Shown here: piece after piece, positions 1 through 5,971 of the stretch
How the letters are laid out: every line of letters begins with the position of its first letter
How positions within the stretch are numbered: the first letter of the stretch is position 1
NCBI GenBank assembly: GCA_903903205.1
Contig: CAIUXU010000538.1
Coordinates: 1-6,929 of the forward strand
Direction of reading: 5' to 3'
Source of the DNA: an uncultured Syntrophobacterales bacterium
GTDB taxonomy: Bacteria; Desulfobacterota; Syntrophia; Syntrophales; UBA5619
DNA: 6,929 nucleotides
Notes under the pieces: model-generated
The model's input: the letters and a program-made list of their open reading frames with translations, nothing else
The model's database searches: none
Told to the model about the DNA's origin: nothing
Made by a program: the position numbers and the translations under genes

Positions 1-443
1 CATTTGACGATTTTTTCCGGGGCTGTCTCGGCCACCTGCTCGATATCCATGCCGCCCGCCTCCGAAGCGATGAATACCACACACTCCTTGCCACGCGAAC
101 GGTCCACAACCAGGCTCAGGTAGAGCTCTTTCCGGACAGCGGACGCCTCCTCCACCAGAACCTTGCGAACCTTTTTCCCCTCCGGGCCCGTTTGGTGGGT
201 CACAAGCTGCATTCCAAGGATCGCCCGGGCAGCGTTGCAAGCCTCGTCCGGAGAAGCCGCCGGTTTGATGCCGCCGCCCTTTCCCCGGCCTCCTGCGTGG
301 ATCTGCGCCTTGACGACCGTTTTCCCTTGAAGCGCTTCGGCAGCGGCGCGTGCCTCGTCCGGAGTCGAGGCAGCACTCCCACGAGGAACCGGGATCCCAT
401 ATTCCATCAGGATCTGCTTCGCCTGGTACTCATGAATTTTCAT
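1..443 (-). CDS. sucC: Succinyl-CoA synthetase (ADP-forming) beta subunit, N-terminal part (cut by window edge)
   Basis: The first 147 codons are present; the rest lies beyond the left edge. The protein starts MKIHEYQAKQIL, the classic SucC N-terminus. It continues with the ATP-grasp strand VVKAQIHAGGRGKGGG at about residues 43-58 (nucleotide-binding GRGK at 53-56). Later come LVEEA, KELYLSLVVDR and a glycine-rich stretch EAGGMDIE. SucC pairs with SucD in the cytoplasm to interconvert succinyl-CoA + ADP/GDP + Pi and succinate + ATP/GTP + CoA. The ATG at 443-441 overlaps the korC stop as ATGA (440-443), so translation is probably coupled. A GAAGGA ribosome-binding site sits at 455-460, 11 nt upstream. 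As fifth gene after korDABC it would take the succinyl-CoA made by that enzyme, or supply it in the reductive direction. A sucD gene is expected immediately beyond the edge. Nucleotide preference (ATP or GTP) cannot be told from this fragment. Confidence 0.95.
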   Translation of the reverse strand, partial: MKIHEYQAKQILMEYGIPVPRGSAASTPDEARAAAEALQGKTVVKAQIHAGGRGKGGGIKPAASPDEACNAARAILGMQLVTHQTGPEGKKVRKVLVEEASAVRKELYLSLVVDRSRGKECVVFIASEAGGMDIEQVAETAPEKIVK

Positions 444-988
444 GGATTGCCAAGTCCTTCGGTCAGTTTCATCCCGAGATCGAGGGCCTGTCGGTTCATG
501 TCGAGAAAGTTTTTGGGGATTTGCGTTTCGAGCACCTTGATGATGGATTCGGGCTTAACCAGTTTTGTCAGACCGATCACGGCGCCGAGCATGCAGATGT
601 TGAAAACGATCGGCCGCCCGATCTTCTCCATCACGGTCTCGTACATCGGCAGTTCCACCTGCCGTGCATCCACCTTCTTGCCCAGCTTGACGTAACGGCT
701 GTCGGTTATAAAAAGACCGCCCGGACGGAGAATGGAAAAATAGATGGCATACGCCTGTTGCGTCAGGCAAACCAGCACGTTGGGCTGGAGAACCTTCGGG
801 AAGTGGATCGGCGACTCGGCGATGATAACATCGGAGCGGGTGGCGCCGCCTCGCGCCTCCGGACCGTACGACTGGGACTGAACGGCCACAAGATTTTCAT
901 GCAACACGGCAGCCTCGGCCAGAATGATCGCCGCCGTGATCACCCCCTGACCTCCTGAACCGGAAAACACCATCCTGCATCGTTCCAT
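440..988 (-). CDS. korC: 2-oxoglutarate:ferredoxin oxidoreductase gamma subunit (KorC)
   Basis: A 182-residue protein of the POR/KOR gamma family, usual in length. Near the N-terminus it has the glycine motif FSGSGGQGV (residues 8-16), and at 39-48 the family signature QSYGPEARGG. This domain completes the cytoplasmic KorABCD complex that oxidises 2-oxoglutarate to succinyl-CoA with ferredoxin as electron acceptor. The frame also opens at a GTG at 994 that overlaps the korB stop. I prefer the ATG at 988 because GAAGGGG (997-1003) lies 8 nt before it and only 2 nt before the GTG. That leaves a 2-nt gap after korB. The stop overlaps the sucC start by 4 nt. Subunit order and the separate gamma gene match the four-subunit KorDABC arrangement. 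A 2-oxoacid other than 2-oxoglutarate is possible from this subunit alone; the sucC neighbour argues for 2-oxoglutarate. Confidence 0.93.
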   Translation of the reverse strand: MERCRMVFSGSGGQGVITAAIILAEAAVLHENLVAVQSQSYGPEARGGATRSDVIIAESPIHFPKVLQPNVLVCLTQQAYAIYFSILRPGGLFITDSRYVKLGKKVDARQVELPMYETVMEKIGRPIVFNICMLGAVIGLTKLVKPESIIKVLETQIPKNFLDMNRQALDLGMKLTEGLGNP

Positions 989-990
989 GG

Positions 991-1794
991 TCACTTCCCC
1001 TTCATTGCCCGCTCAATGATCTTCTGATACTCGGCACAGTACTCCGGCATCTCCTTCTTCACGAAAACCCCCCGTTCGATCAGCGACGGGTTCTCCTGCT
1101 TCGCCTTGGAACCGAGAGGCGTCGTCGTGGTTTTCAGCTTCTCGAGCATGTCCACCACACTTCCTTCCTTGTTCTTTCTGCCGAAATAGGTCGGACAGGG
1201 CGACATCACCTCGACAACTGAAAATCCCTTGTGACGGATTGCCGCCTCCAGGACTTCGGCCATTTGCAGGACGTGATAGGCGGTGGCGCGCGCCACAAAG
1301 GTTGCCCCTGCCGCCGTCGCCATATTGACGATATCGAATTCCTGGTCGATGTTGGTGTACGGGGCCGTCGTGGCCATGGTGCCGTACCCCGAGAGCGGTG
1401 AATACTGCCCGCCCGTCATTCCGTAAATCCGGTTGTTCATCACGATGGCCGTCATGTCGATGTTCCGCCGGCAGGCATGGATAAAGTGGTTCCCTCCGAT
1501 CGACAAGGCGTCGCCGTCTCCCATCGGCACCAGCAGCGTCAGCTCCGGACGGCTCATCTTTACCCCGACGGCAAACGCCAGCGCCCGCCCGTGTATCGTG
1601 TGCAGCGTATGAAAATCCAGGTATCCCGCAATCCGTGACGAACAGCCGATTCCCGACACCATGACGATGTCATTCTTCTTCAATCCCATGTTCTCGATTG
1701 CGCGCAGCAGACCGTTCAAAACGATCCCGTGCCCACAGCCCGGACACCAGATATGCGGAAAGAATCTCTCCCGGATATAGTTCCCCACGGCCAT
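991..1794 (-). CDS. korB: 2-oxoglutarate:ferredoxin oxidoreductase beta subunit, thiamine diphosphate-binding (KorB)
   Basis: A 267-residue TPP-binding subunit. WCPGCG is at residues 16-21 and GIGCSS at 48-53. The thiamine diphosphate/Mg motif starts with GDGD at 92-95 and ends with NN at 120-121, with 25 residues between, as expected for TPP enzymes. It is followed by RIYGMTGGQ. Cysteines 17, 20, 51 and 200 have the spacing known for the four ligands of the catalytic-subunit [4Fe-4S] cluster in 2-oxoacid:ferredoxin oxidoreductases, so the cluster is probably intact. HTLHTIHGRALAFA (62-75) is typical of the KorB branch. The enzyme decarboxylates 2-oxoglutarate at TPP and passes electrons through its cluster to KorD and ferredoxin. 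The ATG lies 1 nt after the korA stop and has a strong AAAGGAG site at 1801-1807 with 6-nt spacing. The C-terminal tail after about residue 205 is lysine-rich and variable in the family. Confidence 0.95.
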   Translation of the reverse strand: MAVGNYIRERFFPHIWCPGCGHGIVLNGLLRAIENMGLKKNDIVMVSGIGCSSRIAGYLDFHTLHTIHGRALAFAVGVKMSRPELTLLVPMGDGDALSIGGNHFIHACRRNIDMTAIVMNNRIYGMTGGQYSPLSGYGTMATTAPYTNIDQEFDIVNMATAAGATFVARATAYHVLQMAEVLEAAIRHKGFSVVEVMSPCPTYFGRKNKEGSVVDMLEKLKTTTTPLGSKAKQENPSLIERGVFVKKEMPEYCAEYQKIIERAMKGK

Positions 1795-1795
1795 G

Positions 1796-2944
1796 TCAGA
1801 CTCCTTTACCCTGGATCAGTCTTAGAATGTTGCGGATGTCCACCGGCGTTATCATGACCCCGTCCACCCGATTGGATAAAAAGACCCGCTCCGGTTTTTC
1901 CACCGACTCCCGGACCGACTGCAAAACCTGCCCCATGTTCATCTCCACAACGACCACGTAACGGGCTTTCTTCGACTTTTCCCGCACAAGGGCCGAGGGG
2001 AACGGCCACAGCGTCTGCAGCTCCAACAATCCGATCCGCTCTCCGTGCTTGCGACGGTCCGCCACCACGTGCAGCGCCGAACGCGCCGATGATCCGTACG
2101 AAATCAACAGGATCTCCGCATCGTCCACAAAATACTCCCGGTACCGCGTCACTTCATCCACATGGCTCTCGATCTTGTCCACCAGGTGCCTCAAGAGCTC
2201 GTGGACCACCACCGGATTCTCCGAGGGGAATCCCCACATATCGTGGAACAGGCCCGTAACATTGTAGCGGTGCACCCCACCGAAGTCCGACATCGGCAGA
2301 CGGCCATCCTCTCGGGGCAGATAGGGATGGTAGTCCACCCCTTCCCGAACCGACGTCTTCAGCCGTTCCACAAGCGGTATCTCCCCGGGCTCCGGTATCC
2401 GCAAACGTTCGCGCATGTGGCCAATCACTTCGTCGAACAGCAGAATCACCGGTGTCCGGTAGGTCTCCGAAAAGTTGAAAGCGTCCACCGTGATCGCAAA
2501 TACGTCCTGGTGGTTCGATGCCGTCAGGGCGATGATCGAATGGTCCCCGTGCACCCCCCACCTGGCCTGGTTCACGTCCCCCTGGCTTACCTTCGTCGGC
2601 AGCCCCGTCGAGGGACCTCCCCGCTGTACATCGACGATAACGCAGGGGATTTCCGCCATGATCGCATATCCCAGGGCCTCTTGCATGAGCGAGAAACCCG
2701 GCCCGCTCGTTGCCGTCAACACCTTGCGTCCCGTCAAGGAGGCCCCGATGATCGCACAGATCGAGGCAATCTCGTCCTCCATCTGCATGAACATCCCGCC
2801 CTTCTGGGGTAGGCGCGCCGACATCAGCTCCGCGATCTCCGTCGAGGGTGTGATCGGATATCCTGCAAAAAAATCCAGCCCGGCATACAGAGCCGCCTCT
2901 ACGCAGGCCTCATTCCCCTGGACAAACGTCAATTTGCCGCCCAT
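1796..2944 (-). CDS. korA: 2-oxoglutarate:ferredoxin oxidoreductase alpha subunit (KorA)
   Basis: A 382-residue alpha subunit, normal in length. It begins MGGKLTFVQGNEACVEAAL, then GYPITPSTEIAE (28-39), the hallmark pyrimidine-binding segment of POR/KOR alpha chains. Next are EDEIAS (56-61), TSGPGFSLM (79-87) and QRGGPSTGLPTK (107-118), with the C-terminal transketolase-like domain (LISYGSSARSA, LLELQTLWPFP) after about residue 270. The alpha chain lines the CoA and substrate channel and completes the TPP site with KorB. The frame stays open to an ATG at 3019, but that would add 25 residues inside korD with no family resemblance. The ATG at 2944 has AGGA at 2951-2954 (6-nt spacing) and lies 2 nt after the korD stop. 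The SGPG and PSTGLPT motifs and the sucC neighbour favour 2-oxoglutarate over pyruvate as substrate. Confidence 0.95.
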   Translation of the reverse strand: MGGKLTFVQGNEACVEAALYAGLDFFAGYPITPSTEIAELMSARLPQKGGMFMQMEDEIASICAIIGASLTGRKVLTATSGPGFSLMQEALGYAIMAEIPCVIVDVQRGGPSTGLPTKVSQGDVNQARWGVHGDHSIIALTASNHQDVFAITVDAFNFSETYRTPVILLFDEVIGHMRERLRIPEPGEIPLVERLKTSVREGVDYHPYLPREDGRLPMSDFGGVHRYNVTGLFHDMWGFPSENPVVVHELLRHLVDKIESHVDEVTRYREYFVDDAEILLISYGSSARSALHVVADRRKHGERIGLLELQTLWPFPSALVREKSKKARYVVVVEMNMGQVLQSVRESVEKPERVFLSNRVDGVMITPVDIRNILRLIQGKGV

Positions 2945-2946
2945 AT

Positions 2947-3168
2947 TCAATCCTGCTCCGTCTGTACCTCGATCGCCAAATCCGGGCACCTCAGCTCGCA
3001 GAGCTTGCAACAAATGCAATCCTGCGGCCTCACCGCCACGACCTTATCCTGGTCATCCAACTCCAATACCTTCCTGGGGCAAAAATGGACGCAGATTCCG
3101 CACCCCTTGCACCAGTCCCGGTTGATCAAATGCTGTTTCAGTCTTGGTTTTGCCATAGGATGTTCCAT
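2947..3168 (-). CDS. korD: 2-oxoglutarate:ferredoxin oxidoreductase delta subunit, 2[4Fe-4S] ferredoxin-like (KorD)
   Basis: A 73-residue iron-sulfur protein with two CxxCxxCxxxCP motifs: Cys20, 23, 26, 30 (CKGCGICVHFCP) and Cys51, 54, 57, 61 (CICCKLCELRCP). These bind two [4Fe-4S] clusters that relay electrons from the KorB cluster to soluble ferredoxin. The second motif has an extra cysteine (Cys53) between the first two ligands. The start is uncertain. ATG at 3168 has only GGCGG directly against it. ATG at 3156, giving MAKPRLKQHL, has a weak GGA 7 nt upstream and would shorten the protein by four residues. The ferredoxin core is the same either way. It is the first gene of the operon, 2 nt before korA, behind a good promoter candidate. 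Position and size match the delta subunit of the four-subunit KOR, not a free-standing ferredoxin. Confidence 0.92.
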   Translation of the reverse strand: MEHPMAKPRLKQHLINRDWCKGCGICVHFCPRKVLELDDQDKVVAVRPQDCICCKLCELRCPDLAIEVQTEQD

Positions 3169-3193
3169 CCGCCAAAGGTAATATTGGAGGTAC

Positions 3194-3221
3194 TCTATAT
3201 ATGTCCTTGTTCAATAGTCAA
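3194..3221 (-). promoter_or_regulatory. Candidate sigma70-type promoter of the korDABC-sucC operon
   Basis: On the minus strand TTGACT (3221-3216) is followed after 16 nt by TATAGA (3199-3194), in an AT-rich stretch. The -35 box matches consensus at 5 of 6 positions and the -10 box at 4 of 6. Transcription would start near 3187, giving a short leader of about 20 nt to the ATG at 3168 or about 30 nt to the ATG at 3156. An overlapping TATATA gives a 14-nt spacer and is less likely. This is pattern matching only. Confidence 0.55.
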
Positions 3222-3250
3222 GCAATAAATGAAGCGCGATTTCCCCAAAA

Positions 3251-3279
3251 TTGCCAAATCCATAAAATATGTGTATGAT
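3251..3279 (+). promoter_or_regulatory. Candidate sigma70-type promoter of the acyl-CoA ligase / ABC ATPase operon
   Basis: TTGCCA (3251-3256) and TATGAT (3274-3279) are separated by exactly 17 nt; the boxes match consensus at 4 and 5 of 6 positions. The predicted start is near 3286, giving a leader of about 38 nt. A small inverted repeat CATA-AAA-TATG (3261-3271) lies inside the spacer. This promoter is divergent from the kor promoter, and the two -35 boxes are about 30 bp apart. Confidence 0.6.
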
Positions 3280-3308
3280 CGCTCCGTCCTGCAAACATAC
3301 CTTTTTAC

Positions 3309-3314
3309 GGAGGG
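3309..3314 (+). promoter_or_regulatory. Ribosome-binding site of the acyl-CoA ligase
   Basis: GGAGGG lies 9 nt before the ATG at 3324. This strong match fixes that start; there is no competing start in the short leader. Confidence 0.8.
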
Positions 3315-3323
3315 AATATCCTG

Positions 3324-5039
3324 ATGTACGAACAGAAGCCCTGGTTGAAGTTTTACGGCAATATTCCGGCGAGCATCGACTATCCGCGGGTGACGATGTA
3401 CGAGGCGCTGATGCAGACGGTTTCACGGGTCCCTGATTCCCTCGCCTACGACTTTTTCGGCTATACCGCCACCTACCGGCAGTTCGGTGCGGAGATTGAT
3501 TGCTGCGCGGACGCCCTTGCCGCCATCGGCCTGAAGCAGGGTGACCGGATCACGATCTCGATGCCCACCTGCCCCCAGGGGATCATCTGTTTCTACGCCG
3601 CGAACAAGCTGGGCGCGGTTGCAAGCATGATCCATCCGCTCTCCCCCGCGAAGGAGATCGAATTTTATCTGAACACCGCGAAGAGCCGCTTCGCGCTGAC
3701 GCTCGACGCCTTCTACGGAAAATTCAAGGAGGCGCAGGGGAAGACGGAGCTCCAAACGCTGATCCTCTGCCGGATTCCCGATTACCTGCCCTTGCTCAAG
3801 AAGATCGGCTTCAACCTGACCAAGGGGCGGAAGATCCCGCCGGTCCCGGAGGACAAGCTGGTTGCGTGGTGGAGCGACCTCATGCGGGGGAGCTACCCGA
3901 AAGCGCCGAAAGCGGAAATGGGCACGGACGAGATGGCCGTGATTCTCTACAGCGGAGGGACAACCGGCGTTCCGAAGGGAATCATGCTCTCCAATTACAA
4001 CTTCATTAGCGAAGGGATGCAGGTCTCCGTCTGGGGGAGCCTGGGAGGCGGGGATGCGATCCTCGCGATCCTGCCGATTTTCCACGGCTTCGGCCTCGGG
4101 GTCTGCATCAATGCGGCCTTCATGGGCGGGGGGAAGAGCATCCTCGTCCCCCAGTTCACACCGGAGATCGTGGCCGGCCTGATCAAGCAGAAACGGCCCA
4201 ATTTTGTCGTCGGCGTGCCCACCCTTTTCGAGGCGCTGGGCAGGAATCCCGTCTTTCAAAAGGCCGATCTGAGCTGCCTCAGAGCCACCTTCAGCGGCGC
4301 CGACACGCTCCCCCGGCCGGTCAAGGAGCGGTTCGAGGCGGTCGTCCGCGAGCGGGGCGGAAACACCCAGCTCCTGGAAGGATATGGCCTCACCGAAGCG
4401 GTGACGGCGATCATGGCGACGCCGCTCAACGGGTACCGCGAAGGGAGCGTGGGGCTTCCCTTTCCCGACATGCTGGCCAAAATCGTGACCCTGGGAACAA
4501 CCGGGGAGGCGCCTGTCGGCGAAGAGGGCGAGATCTGCGTGAACGGCCCCGCGGTGATGCTGGGCTACCTCGATCAGCCGGAGGAGACGGCCAACACGCT
4601 CAGGACGCATGCGGACGGGAAGGTTTGGCTCCACACTGGCGACATCGGCACGATGGACGCCGACGGATTCTTCTACTTCAAACTCCGCCAGAAACGGATG
4701 ATCAAGTCGTCCGGCATGAATGTCTATCCCGGCCAGGTGGAAGATATCCTCTACAAGCACCCCGATGTCGCGAAGGCCTGCATCATCGGCGTCCCCGACG
4801 AGAAGCAGGTCCAGCGCGTCAAAGGGTTTGTCGTGTTGAAAGAGCCGGGAAAGGCAGGGCCGGAGATGGAGAAGGCGCTGATCGCCCACTGTCAGGAACA
4901 TCTCATCCGCTGGAGCTGCCCCCGGGATATCGAGTTCCGAAGCGACCTGCCCTGTACGCTGATCGGCAAAATCGCCTTCAACACCCTTGAACAGGAAGAG
5001 CTCGCGAAACTGAAGGCCGAAGGGCAATACTGCGGGTAG
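3324..5039 (+). CDS. AMP-forming acyl-CoA ligase (long-chain fatty acid-CoA ligase-like, ANL superfamily)
   Basis: A 571-residue adenylate-forming enzyme that activates a carboxylic acid to an acyl-adenylate and then an acyl-CoA. The conserved ANL motifs are present in order: P-loop YSGGTTGVPKG (209-219), GYGLTEA (353-359), the ATP-ribose aspartate in HTGD (Asp440), the hinge region RMIKSSGMNVYPGQVE (458-473), and the catalytic C-terminal lysine in IGKIAF (Lys549). Length and motif wording resemble FadD-type ligases of anaerobic Proteobacteria. The chain length or aromatic nature of the acid cannot be read from the sequence. There is no signal peptide, so the enzyme should be cytoplasmic or peripheral at the membrane. 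It is the first gene of a rightward unit with its own promoter, divergent from korDABC-sucC. The pairing fits an organism that breaks down fatty or aromatic acids and runs TCA-type steps on ferredoxin, but the functional link is inferred only from adjacency. Confidence 0.9.
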   Translation: MYEQKPWLKFYGNIPASIDYPRVTMYEALMQTVSRVPDSLAYDFFGYTATYRQFGAEIDCCADALAAIGLKQGDRITISMPTCPQGIICFYAANKLGAVASMIHPLSPAKEIEFYLNTAKSRFALTLDAFYGKFKEAQGKTELQTLILCRIPDYLPLLKKIGFNLTKGRKIPPVPEDKLVAWWSDLMRGSYPKAPKAEMGTDEMAVILYSGGTTGVPKGIMLSNYNFISEGMQVSVWGSLGGGDAILAILPIFHGFGLGVCINAAFMGGGKSILVPQFTPEIVAGLIKQKRPNFVVGVPTLFEALGRNPVFQKADLSCLRATFSGADTLPRPVKERFEAVVRERGGNTQLLEGYGLTEAVTAIMATPLNGYREGSVGLPFPDMLAKIVTLGTTGEAPVGEEGEICVNGPAVMLGYLDQPEETANTLRTHADGKVWLHTGDIGTMDADGFFYFKLRQKRMIKSSGMNVYPGQVEDILYKHPDVAKACIIGVPDEKQVQRVKGFVVLKEPGKAGPEMEKALIAHCQEHLIRWSCPRDIEFRSDLPCTLIGKIAFNTLEQEELAKLKAEGQYCG

Positions 5040-5062
5040 GTTTGCGTGGAAAAGACAAAGAG

Positions 5063-5800
5063 ATGATCGACAAAGAAGCGAAACCGGGCAATCCGGCAGG
5101 GGTTGTTTTTCAGGTCCGGGACCTCACGAAAATATATGCGATGGGGGAGGTTGAGGTTCATGCGCTGCGGGGGGTGAATCTGGAGCTCTACTCCGGCGAA
5201 CTGGTCGTGCTTCTCGGACCTTCGGGAAGCGGGAAATCGACATTGCTTAATATTCTCGGCGGTCTGGACACGGCCACCGGCGGGGATGTCGCCTACCGGG
5301 GCAGAACCCTGACGAATGCCAATGAACGGGAGCTCACCGAATATCGCCGTTTTCATGTCGGGTTTGTTTTTCAGTTTTACAACCTGATCCCCAGCCTGAC
5401 CGCGCGCGAGAACGTGGCGGTGGTGACGGAGATCGCACAAAATCCGATGACGCCGGAAGATGCCTTACAGCTTGTCGGATTAACCGCGCGCCTCGACCAT
5501 TTTCCCGCCCAACTCTCCGGCGGCGAACAGCAGCGCGTGGCGATCGCCCGCGCCATTTCAAAAAATCCGGAAGTGCTTCTCTGCGATGAACCCACAGGCG
5601 CCCTCGACTCTCAAACGGGGATCGTGGTCTTGGAAGCGCTGGGACGAATCAATCGCGAGCTCGGAACGGCCACGGCAATCATCACCCACAACGCGGACAT
5701 CGCCGGAATGGCCGACCGCGTTATCCACTTGAGCAACGGCCGGATTACAGATATCAAGGCAAATGTGGTGAAGAAATCACCAGGCGAGCTTCAATGGTAA
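5063..5800 (+). CDS. ABC transporter ATP-binding protein, LolD/MacB type
   Basis: A 245-residue ATPase of the LolD/MacB/FtsE group, which drives FtsX-like permeases in lipoprotein release, efflux or export. Walker A GPSGSGKST is at 52-60, Q-loop FVFQFYNL has Gln104, the signature LSGGEQQRVAIARA starts at 151, Walker B LLCDEPTGALD is at 172-182, and the switch histidine is His209 (THN). All catalytic residues are intact. The short C-terminal tail ending SPGELQW resembles members that work with stand-alone FtsX permeases. I chose the ATG at 5063; the frame also opens at a TTG at 5042, which would add seven residues with almost no room for a ribosome-binding site. The ribosome-binding site before 5063 is itself weak (GGA at 5048-5050). 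It lies 23 nt after the acyl-CoA ligase, so co-transcription is likely. No permease or adaptor gene lies downstream, where a convergent kinase gene follows. The substrate is unknown. Confidence 0.9.
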   Translation: MIDKEAKPGNPAGVVFQVRDLTKIYAMGEVEVHALRGVNLELYSGELVVLLGPSGSGKSTLLNILGGLDTATGGDVAYRGRTLTNANERELTEYRRFHVGFVFQFYNLIPSLTARENVAVVTEIAQNPMTPEDALQLVGLTARLDHFPAQLSGGEQQRVAIARAISKNPEVLLCDEPTGALDSQTGIVVLEALGRINRELGTATAIITHNADIAGMADRVIHLSNGRITDIKANVVKKSPGELQW

Positions 5801-5833
5801 GGAAAATAGAGGGACACTTCCCGTATATTTTCC
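5801..5833. repeat. Hairpin directly after the ABC ATPase stop codon (possible terminator or REP-like unit)
   Basis: GGAAAATA (5801-5808) pairs exactly with TATTTTCC (5826-5833). Inside, GGGA (5811-5814) pairs with TCCC (5819-5822) around a CACT loop, with a small GA/GTA internal bulge between the two stems. The structure begins at the first base after the stop codon. There is no U-tract on either strand, so it is not a textbook intrinsic terminator. It may still stop or stabilise the rightward mRNA end. The wording recalls short palindromes scattered in deltaproteobacterial genomes, but that resemblance is from memory and untested. Confidence 0.5.
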
Positions 5834-5861
5834 AAGGTTGAGGGTGATGCGATTACTTCGC

Positions 5862-5924
5862 TGGTTCAGGCTTGCAGCCTGAACCAATTGTTAACATTTT
5901 GGATCAATCTGCAAGATTGATCCA
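5862..5924. repeat. Twin inverted hairpin element (two 25-nt palindromic units around TGTTAACA), BIME-like
   Basis: Unit 1 (5862-5886) has left arm TGGTTCAGGCT, loop TGC and a perfectly complementary right arm. Unit 2 (5900-5924) has left arm TGGATCAATCT, loop GCA and a perfectly complementary right arm. Each stem is 11 bp. Unit 2 reads as an inverted copy of unit 1: its reverse complement matches unit 1 at 19 of 25 positions, including the loop TGC. The six differences form three compensated base pairs. Between them is an 8-bp palindrome TGTTAACA (5889-5896), centred within half a base of the centre of the whole 63-bp element. It lies between two converging genes. No U-tract follows either hairpin, so a bidirectional terminator is possible but atypical. 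An interspersed palindromic (REP/BIME-like) repeat is the better fit. Confidence 0.65.
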
Positions 5925-5971
5925 GCTCAGAAAACAGAGAGAATGCTGGGAATGCCATAAATGTCCTTACG

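Noticed and set aside
2945..3019. N-terminal extension of korA to an ATG at 3019
   Set aside because: The 25 added residues overlap korD and do not resemble KOR alpha chains; the ATG at 2944 has a well-placed AGGA site.
2162..3125. Two overlapping 216-codon plus-strand open frames over korA and korD
   Set aside because: They lack family motifs and a plausible ribosome-binding site and lie antisense to well-supported KorA and KorD coding sequence.
3205..3221. Operator-like TTG...CAA dyad overlapping the kor -35 box
   Set aside because: Only the outer TTG/CAA triplets are symmetric; the interior does not pair, so chance is an adequate explanation.
3423..5027. A 534-codon open frame on the minus strand opposite the acyl-CoA ligase
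   Set aside because: It is a shadow of a GC-rich gene: the composition is Arg/Asp/Gly/His-rich with no recognisable domain, while the plus strand carries all ANL motifs in order.
4892..5440. Minus-strand open frame spanning the ligase/ABC junction
   Set aside because: It is antisense to two strong coding regions, has no recognisable motifs and has no ribosome-binding site.
5862..5924. CRISPR array or tRNA-like structure
   Set aside because: There are only two units, inverted rather than direct, with a 13-nt linker; no cloverleaf, anticodon arm or CCA-type acceptor is formed.
5941..5956. Direct repeat GAATGC (5941-5946 and 5950-5955) near the kinase stop codon
   Set aside because: Six bases repeated once is too short to distinguish from chance, and no insertion boundary is visible.
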